The notes beneath the pieces are model-generated. The model ran no database searches. It was not told the origin of the DNA and was given only the letters and a program-made list of their open reading frames with translations. DNA of 10,091 nt from Flavobacteriales bacterium (GTDB taxonomy: Bacteria > Bacteroidota > Bacteroidia > Flavobacteriales_D > Crocinitomicaceae), in the NCBI GenBank assembly GCA_009926905.1, contig RFNX01000332.1, positions 1 to 10,091 of the forward strand, given 5' to 3'. The first letter of the stretch is position 1. Each line of letters starts with the position of its first letter. Positions 5,684 to 10,091 of the stretch are shown piece after piece. The translations under genes and the position numbers were made by a program.

Positions 5684-6903
5684 GCTGTAATTGTTTCCGA
5701 TTCGCTTTTCCAGTGCCAAATCCACCAGATTAAAATCAACAATGTTGAACTTCCAGATGCAAGTAAGAAAACATTGAACCAATTAATGAATTGCAAATAG
5801 TACATTATATTTAGCAAGCAACATATAATTAATAATCTTGGGATTTCGGACCAATTGACCCATTTGCTTTTTTCCAATAAAGCACTAATAGACCAAATAG
5901 TCCAAATAATTAGTGCCAAATATCCAAAACGATAGGTTAACGAAAGTTCATCGAAAAATGCCATAAAAGTCACCACTCCAAAAAGCAATAATACGAACTG
6001 TACTATGATGTATATTTTAGTATTCAATCGTAAATCTTCCATTTTTTCTAGTTGAATTTGGATTTTGTTTGTCATCCATTTACCCAATTCCGAAGGTCCT
6101 TCCCAAAAAAGGATGCGAAGTTTTGTTTTTAAATTTTGATTTTTCCAAGCTTCTAAAATGTCTTTATAAAAATGGAAATTCGCCCAAATTGGATTCCAGC
6201 TTTTCAAAGGAGTTGTGATGCCGTAAACTGGAGTTTCTATTTCTTCTTGATAAGTTCCAAACATTCGATCCCAAATAATAAAAACGCCACCATAGTTTTT
6301 GTCTAAATATTGAGGATTGGTTGAATGATGGACCCGATGTGCAGATGGTGTATTGAAAACCCATTCTAAAGGGCCGAGTTTACCAACTAATTCCGTGTGA
6401 ATACCAAATTGATATAATAAGTTGAAAGCATTAACCGCTATAAAAACCATGGGATCTATTCCAAATAAGGGAATTGGTAAAAACATCCAAAAAGAAAGTA
6501 AATTGTGAAACCAAGATTGGCGCAAAGCAACAGAAAGATTATAATGTTCACTTTGATGATGAACAATGTGTGCCCCCCAAAAGAAATTTATTTCATGTCC
6601 CCATCGATGTGCCCAATAAAAAATGAAGTCGTATAATATCGTTCCAATAAGGAATGCCACAAATGGATTTTCGATGTGAAAAAGCGTATAGTTTTCATAA
6701 ATAGCAACGTAAGCTCCAATTAATAAAACTTTAAAAAAAAGTCCAATTACCTGGTTTCCTGCACCAATTGTAAGGTTTGTAAGGGTGTCTTTCATTTCAT
6801 ACAATGCCTTCTTTTTTCGAAAATATCCAATAAGCGCTTCAAATCCCATCAATGCAAAAAAGAATGGAATTGCGAACAAAATGTAAAAGGATGAATCTTT
6901 CAT
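5680..6903 (-). CDS. Fatty acid hydroxylase/sterol desaturase-family membrane protein
   Basis: An integral membrane di-iron oxygenase of the fatty acid hydroxylase superfamily (407 residues); the substrate is unknown but probably a lipid. Histidine clusters that bind the two irons: HRWGH (99-103), HIVHHQSEH (112-120), H169 and HRVHH (189-193). Membrane segments are likely at about 6-25, 50-70, 80-97, 135-165, and a further group in the C-terminal third (about 297-315, 326-343, 356-370, 376-396). That C-terminal block has no histidine cluster and lies beyond the usual ~280-residue core, as in alkylglycerol monooxygenase-like members. ATG at 6903 (MKDSSFYILF) was preferred to a TTG at 6990 because it gives a normal membrane start and lies after the promoter. 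It converges on purN with a shared CTAG. Confidence 0.88.
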   Translation of the reverse strand: MKDSSFYILFAIPFFFALMGFEALIGYFRKKKALYEMKDTLTNLTIGAGNQVIGLFFKVLLIGAYVAIYENYTLFHIENPFVAFLIGTILYDFIFYWAHRWGHEINFFWGAHIVHHQSEHYNLSVALRQSWFHNLLSFWMFLPIPLFGIDPMVFIAVNAFNLLYQFGIHTELVGKLGPLEWVFNTPSAHRVHHSTNPQYLDKNYGGVFIIWDRMFGTYQEEIETPVYGITTPLKSWNPIWANFHFYKDILEAWKNQNLKTKLRILFWEGPSELGKWMTNKIQIQLEKMEDLRLNTKIYIIVQFVLLLFGVVTFMAFFDELSLTYRFGYLALIIWTIWSISALLEKSKWVNWSEIPRLLIICCLLNIMYYLQFINWFNVFLLASGSSTLLILIWWIWHWKSESETITA

Positions 6904-6959
6904 AAAAATGGAATTAAACGACCGAAATAATGGATTTCTACAACTGAATTTTGACTTCC

Positions 6960-6990
6960 CAAAAGTCCAAATAATTCTTGCAAAAACCAA
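6960..6990 (-). promoter_or_regulatory. Possible promoter of the hydroxylase gene
   Basis: On the minus strand TTG (6990-6988), 20 bases, then GACTTTTG (6967-6960), one mismatch from TAnnTTTG. It would give a leader of about 50 bases to the ATG at 6903. It lies in the 158-base gap after the histidine kinase gene, which otherwise shows only a weak TTTAAG/CTTAAA hairpin at 7028-7051. Confidence 0.4.
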
Positions 6991-7061
6991 CTCAAAATAA
7001 GAGAATTAACATTTTATTAGAAAAGACTTTAAGTTGAATTAATTGCTTAAATTTTTTAGCT

Positions 7062-8585
7062 TCAAAATGGGATGCTAATTCTAAATGTTGTTCCTTTTTC
7101 CAATTCTGATTTAAGTACAAAAACTTTCCCTTTGTGGTATTCTTCAACAATCCGTTTCACAAGAGTCAATCCCAGTCCCCATCCTCTTTTTTTGGTTGAA
7201 TATCCTGGTTCGAAAATGGATTTGAATTGCTTTTGAGTTAATCCTTTTCCGGTATCGCTAATATCAATATGCACCCATTCGGGAACTTTTTGCATTTCGA
7301 TGTTTAGATTGCCTTTTCCAGACATCGCATCGACAGCATTTTTACAAATATTTTCTACCACCCATTCTATTAATGCTGGATTGTGAGGAACTAGAATAGG
7401 CTCTTCGTCTACGACTTTAAAATTAATCACGACCTTGTCGGACAAACGCGCTCGTAAGTATTCCAAATTGTTGCCAATCGTCACAACTAAATCTTCATTC
7501 ACCAATTTTGAGCCGGAACCAATTTTAGAAAAACGATCAGTGATTTTTTCTAGGCGGTCTAGATCTTTTTGCATTTCGGTCACAATCATTGGATCTGTGC
7601 TTGTCGCTTCTAAATGTGCCAACCAAGCCATTAAAGATGAAAGAGGTGTTCCCAATTGATGTGCGGTTTCCTTTGCCATTCCAGCCCAAACTTGATTTTG
7701 TTCCGCTTTTCTGAAAGTTGAAAACATCAAGTATCCTATAATTACAACCAATCCCATCACGCCAAATTGGATGTAAGGAAACCAAGTCAGTTGTTTGATT
7801 TCAGGACTATCGCTGTAATAAAGTAATTTTTCGCCCGTTCCAAAATCAATTTCTAAAGGGGCATTTTGGGATTGAAATGTTGCAATGGTTTGTTTTATTT
7901 TTTTTTCAGAAATATCCTTTTTCGGAAGATTTGTTGCCTCTACTTTCTGATTCTCTTTGTCGATTAATAAGACAGGAATCATTGTTTTGTTGGCGATGAG
8001 CTCACTGTTGAAGGTTCGAATAAGCGAATCGCTTTCTTTTTCAAGGCGCAATAATTCGGCAGAAACTCCAAAAACGAATTCCATTTTCATGTCGCCAAAA
8101 ATCGTGATTTCGAAAAATCGTCCATCTGCTTTCCAATCTTGAGCCAAGTTCAAAATGTCGCGATCATTTAATAAAGAATCGCCTATTTCATTTGTCACGT
8201 GTAAGTTTCTGAATTGTGAAACGGTTCCGTCATCATTTAGAAGAATGACTGGAATGTCTTTGTTGGATTGAATTATTTTTAGCGCAAAATCAATGTCTTG
8301 GTTCATTGACAAATCGGAAGGGTTGAGTATCGTCTTTTGCGCATCAACCACTGTTTGGATTTTCTCACGTTCTTTTTCGCGCAATGCACTGAATATAGAA
8401 GAGGACAATTGAACCAATTCTACTTTTTTCTTGATGGCGTCTGCCCATTGTTTGGCTTTATCACGTTCGCGTTCCGCCATTTTTGAAACCATCGAATTGG
8501 AGACAAACAACGAAGTGCCTATTATTAAAAGTGAAATTAATATCAGAGCAATTTTCCAGCGTTGTTTCGAAGAATAAATATCCAT
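7062..8585 (-). CDS. Membrane sensor histidine kinase, orphan
   Basis: A 507-residue inner-membrane sensor kinase that should autophosphorylate on His309 and pass the phosphate to a response regulator encoded elsewhere. A transmembrane helix at 11-29 leads into a periplasmic sensor (about 30-268), closed by a second helix at 270-290. The dimerisation H-box is AKETAHQLGTPLSS, in which Gln and Gly replace the Glu and Arg of the usual HExRTPL. The ATP-binding domain (about 400-507) has the N-box ENICKNAVDA (N416), the G1 box DISDTGKGL, FEPGYSTKK and the G2 box GWGLGL (468-473). The sensor shows two related halves (IPVILLNDDG at 112-121, IPVLLIDKEN at 203-212). No regulator gene is adjacent. The ATG at 8585 sits directly before the first membrane helix. 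The variant H-box and FRKAEQNQVWAGMAKE linker resemble a kinase widespread in Bacteroidota; the signal is unknown. Confidence 0.93.
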   Translation of the reverse strand: MDIYSSKQRWKIALILISLLIIGTSLFVSNSMVSKMAERERDKAKQWADAIKKKVELVQLSSSIFSALREKEREKIQTVVDAQKTILNPSDLSMNQDIDFALKIIQSNKDIPVILLNDDGTVSQFRNLHVTNEIGDSLLNDRDILNLAQDWKADGRFFEITIFGDMKMEFVFGVSAELLRLEKESDSLIRTFNSELIANKTMIPVLLIDKENQKVEATNLPKKDISEKKIKQTIATFQSQNAPLEIDFGTGEKLLYYSDSPEIKQLTWFPYIQFGVMGLVVIIGYLMFSTFRKAEQNQVWAGMAKETAHQLGTPLSSLMAWLAHLEATSTDPMIVTEMQKDLDRLEKITDRFSKIGSGSKLVNEDLVVTIGNNLEYLRARLSDKVVINFKVVDEEPILVPHNPALIEWVVENICKNAVDAMSGKGNLNIEMQKVPEWVHIDISDTGKGLTQKQFKSIFEPGYSTKKRGWGLGLTLVKRIVEEYHKGKVFVLKSELEKGTTFRISIPF

Positions 8586-8592
8586 AGAGTTG

Positions 8593-8620
8593 CGAAGGTA
8601 ATTAGTTTTATCTGAAACAA
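8593..8620 (-). promoter_or_regulatory. Weak candidate promoter of the histidine kinase
   Basis: On the minus strand TTG (8620-8618), 17 bases, then TACCTTCG (8600-8593), one mismatch from TAnnTTTG, would start RNA very near the ATG at 8585. A competing -7 candidate, TTAATTTG (8625-8618), overlaps the TTG but has no upstream partner, so the choice is uncertain. Confidence 0.3.
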
Positions 8621-8746
8621 ATTAATTAGAAAAACTTACTATTAAAAAAAGCATTAACCATAAAAAATATTAATATAATTGATTAACAAAATAGCGCTAA
8701 ACTATTGATTCAATAAACATTAGCTCTCTATATTTTGAACAAAAAT

Positions 8747-8776
8747 TTGGTTTTTTAGTTTCTGATAGTATCTTTA
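8747..8776 (+). promoter_or_regulatory. Promoter of the outer-membrane protein gene
   Basis: TTG (8747-8749), a 19-base spacer, then TATCTTTA (8769-8776), one mismatch from TAnnTTTG. The RNA start would fall near 8781, leaving a leader of about 12 A/T-rich bases before the ATG at 8793. The rest of the 8586-8792 gap is AT-rich and shows only a TAGCGCTA palindrome at 8692-8699. Confidence 0.5.
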
Positions 8777-8792
8777 CCATAAAAATTAAATT

Positions 8793-9875
8793 ATGAATAA
8801 TAAATATATTTTATCAGTTTTTTTGTTGTTTGGTTTTGTGTCATTTCAATCTTATGCACAAGTTGGCGATGAAGAAGACTATACTCAATACGAAAAGTAT
8901 TCAACAGATGAAAAAGTAAAGCGTTATTGTACGCCAAAAGTAGTTGGATTATCTCCTGCAAAGTTGGTTTCGATTGGATATGAATACGCGCTTGGTCACA
9001 AAATAAATGCTAGTCCTATCGGTGGAATTCCAGCCCAAGAAGGAAATGTCCGAAATTATAATGGTTTAGCTTTGGGGGTAAATATACCTGTGATTTCAAA
9101 CAATAAAATTTTGATTAATCTTGGAGGTAATTATGTTGAATCAAATTACTCATTTGGAGATGACACTTTAAGTAATCCATTGTTCACAGCTGCCAATAGA
9201 GGTTTAAAAACACTCCAGTTAAACACAACTATCTTTAAACCATTAAATGAAAAAAATTTCATTTTGGGATTTGCGCAAGGTGATTACAGCGGTGATTATA
9301 CAGCTAAAAACATGCAATCGCTTTCATTTTCAAAATTAACTTTACTAGCAGTTTTTGGTTGGAAGTTTAATGAACGTTTTCAATTTGGTGTTGGAGCGAC
9401 ACAAACTTATCGTGCAGGAGGTAAAAGTTATTTACCTGTCATAATGTACAATTATACTTCTAAAAATGAAAAATGGGGTATTGAGGCTTTGTTACCAGCT
9501 CGGGGTCATTTCCGTTATGCTTTTAATAAACGAACACTTCTTTTAGCAGGATTTGAAATTGTGGGATCAAGCTATCATTTGTCTAATTCAGATCAACTTT
9601 TTCCAGTAAATGGAACTGCTGGAATGGTGGATGGATACGATAATCAAAAAATTGAATTGCGTCGTTCGGAGATAAGACCAAGATTGGATTTTCAAAGAGG
9701 AATAACAGATTTTATTTGGCTTAGTGCACAGGCTGGATTAATTCTTAATTACAAATACAATGTTGATAGTGGTAACTTTTACAGGGGTTTTGGAAGTGAC
9801 AATCCATTTGTTATGGAAAATAGTGTTACAAGTGCACCATATTTTCAAGTTAGTATTAATTTGGTTAGCCCTTGA
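8793..9875 (+). CDS. Outer-membrane beta-barrel-like protein, DUF6268-like
   Basis: A 360-residue secreted protein of unknown function, probably an outer-membrane beta-barrel. Residues 1-22 are a signal peptide (MNNKYILSVFLLFGFVSFQS, cleavage near SYA|Q) with no lipobox cysteine. A short acidic Tyr-rich stretch (23-45) follows. The rest is a series of amphipathic strands with alternating polar and aromatic residues (LVSIGYEYALG, ILINLGGNYV, FQFGVGATQTY, LLLAGFEIVGSSY, ISINLVSP), and it ends in a strand as barrels do. The segment LPVIMYNYTSKNEKWGIEALLPAR resembles the DUF6268 barrel family; this comes from pattern memory, not a search. The gene stands alone, with its own promoter and a strong terminator after it, so the context gives no clue to its cargo or partner. 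Confidence 0.85.
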   Translation: MNNKYILSVFLLFGFVSFQSYAQVGDEEDYTQYEKYSTDEKVKRYCTPKVVGLSPAKLVSIGYEYALGHKINASPIGGIPAQEGNVRNYNGLALGVNIPVISNNKILINLGGNYVESNYSFGDDTLSNPLFTAANRGLKTLQLNTTIFKPLNEKNFILGFAQGDYSGDYTAKNMQSLSFSKLTLLAVFGWKFNERFQFGVGATQTYRAGGKSYLPVIMYNYTSKNEKWGIEALLPARGHFRYAFNKRTLLLAGFEIVGSSYHLSNSDQLFPVNGTAGMVDGYDNQKIELRRSEIRPRLDFQRGITDFIWLSAQAGLILNYKYNVDSGNFYRGFGSDNPFVMENSVTSAPYFQVSINLVSP

Positions 9876-9891
9876 TAGAATTTATTAAGAC

Positions 9892-9932
9892 AAAAAAAGA
9901 GGCTATCAATTGATTTGATAGCCTCTTTTTTT
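9892..9932. terminator. Two-way intrinsic terminator
   Basis: A perfect stem pairs 9892-9908 (A-run then GAGGCTATCA) with 9916-9932 (TGATAGCCTC then a T-run) around the 7-base loop ATTGATT. The GC-containing part is 10 pairs long and is extended by seven A-T pairs. Both strands read stem then T-run, so it should end the barrel-protein mRNA on the plus strand (17 bases after its stop) and the DUF2147 mRNA on the minus strand. Confidence 0.92.
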
Positions 9933-9946
9933 TGATGAGATATGAG

Positions 9947-10091
9947 TTAATCTTTCGATAATTTTTTCCAAGTATCCGTTCTACCGATTGCAGAAACACC
10001 GATATAACCACGAACTTCTATCGTGTTATTGTCTTTCAATTTAATAACACAACTGTAGGTGCTACCATTTTCTGGATCATAAATAGTACCA
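9947..10091 (-). CDS. DUF2147-family protein, C-terminal part only
   Basis: The last 48 codons of a minus-strand gene cut by the right edge of the window. The visible tail includes GTIYDPENGSTYSC, then IEVRGYIGVSAIGRTDTW and ends KKLSKD. This is the conserved C-terminus of DUF2147 (YDPENG followed by a RGYIG....GRT.TW strand pair), a small secreted or periplasmic beta-rich protein family of uncertain role that is common in Bacteroidota and Proteobacteria. The start, signal peptide and promoter lie outside the window. It converges on the barrel-protein gene and shares the terminator at 9892-9932. Confidence 0.85.
   Translation of the reverse strand, partial: GTIYDPENGSTYSCVIKLKDNNTIEVRGYIGVSAIGRTDTWKKLSKD

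Noticed and set aside
7028..7051. TTTAAG/CTTAAA hairpin after the histidine kinase gene as a terminator
   Set aside because: Only six A/T-rich pairs, a 12-base loop and a poor T-run; too weak to call.
7435..8142. Open frames in other phases within the histidine kinase gene
   Set aside because: Short, without domains, and overlapping a full-length kinase with all its boxes.
1..10091. CRISPR array, mobile element, defence system or phage island
   Set aside because: No regularly spaced repeats, transposase, integrase, nuclease-helicase or phage gene is visible; the genes are housekeeping and envelope functions.

Overview
The window looks like ordinary core chromosome of a low-GC member of the Bacteroidota, most likely Flavobacteriales and perhaps near Fluviicola/Crocinitomicaceae (family placement is inference). 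Four things point there. A protein carries the T9SS type-B (CHU_C) sorting domain. The acpP-fabF-rnc cluster has purN divergent from it. Upstream regions carry Bacteroidota-type promoter boxes (TTG, about 16-20 bases, then TAnnTTTG) and lack Shine-Dalgarno sequences. The histidine kinase and the DUF2147 protein are also of types common in that phylum. I found no rRNA, tRNA, CRISPR array, transposase, phage gene or defence gene.

Layout, left to right. Bases 1-161 are non-coding with short inverted and direct repeats and may be part of an interspersed repeat. A minus-strand block follows, read from right to left: acpP (acyl carrier protein), fabF (3-oxoacyl-ACP synthase II), rnc (RNase III), a 77-residue single-pass membrane protein, and a large secreted PKD/Ig-repeat protein with a CHU_C domain. 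acpP, fabF and rnc form one operon; the last two genes each have their own promoter-like sequence. purN (GAR formyltransferase) runs the other way from a shared upstream region of about 310 bases. It converges on a membrane-bound fatty acid hydroxylase/sterol desaturase-family protein, and the two stop codons share one CTAG. Upstream of that, on the same strand, is an orphan sensor histidine kinase. A plus-strand outer-membrane beta-barrel-like protein follows and ends at a strong two-way terminator. On the other side of that terminator is the 3' end of a minus-strand DUF2147 gene cut by the window edge.

How the genes fit together. ACP and FabF act in type II fatty acid synthesis, and RNase III is co-transcribed with them as in many relatives. 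PurN serves purine synthesis. The hydroxylase, the kinase, the barrel protein and the secreted CHU_C protein concern the envelope and surface, but nothing here links them into one pathway.

Most useful corrections to simple ORF calling. rnc extends well beyond the first conventional start and appears to begin at a CTG six bases after the fabF stop, in the same frame as fabF. The CHU_C gene most likely starts at a GTG, because the upstream TTG lies inside its promoter. The small membrane protein, ACP and the hydroxylase start at internal ATGs. I see no convincing new multi-gene system; the most interesting points are the fabF/rnc junction, the duplicated sensor of the kinase with its HQLGTPL H-box, and the uncharacterised envelope proteins.
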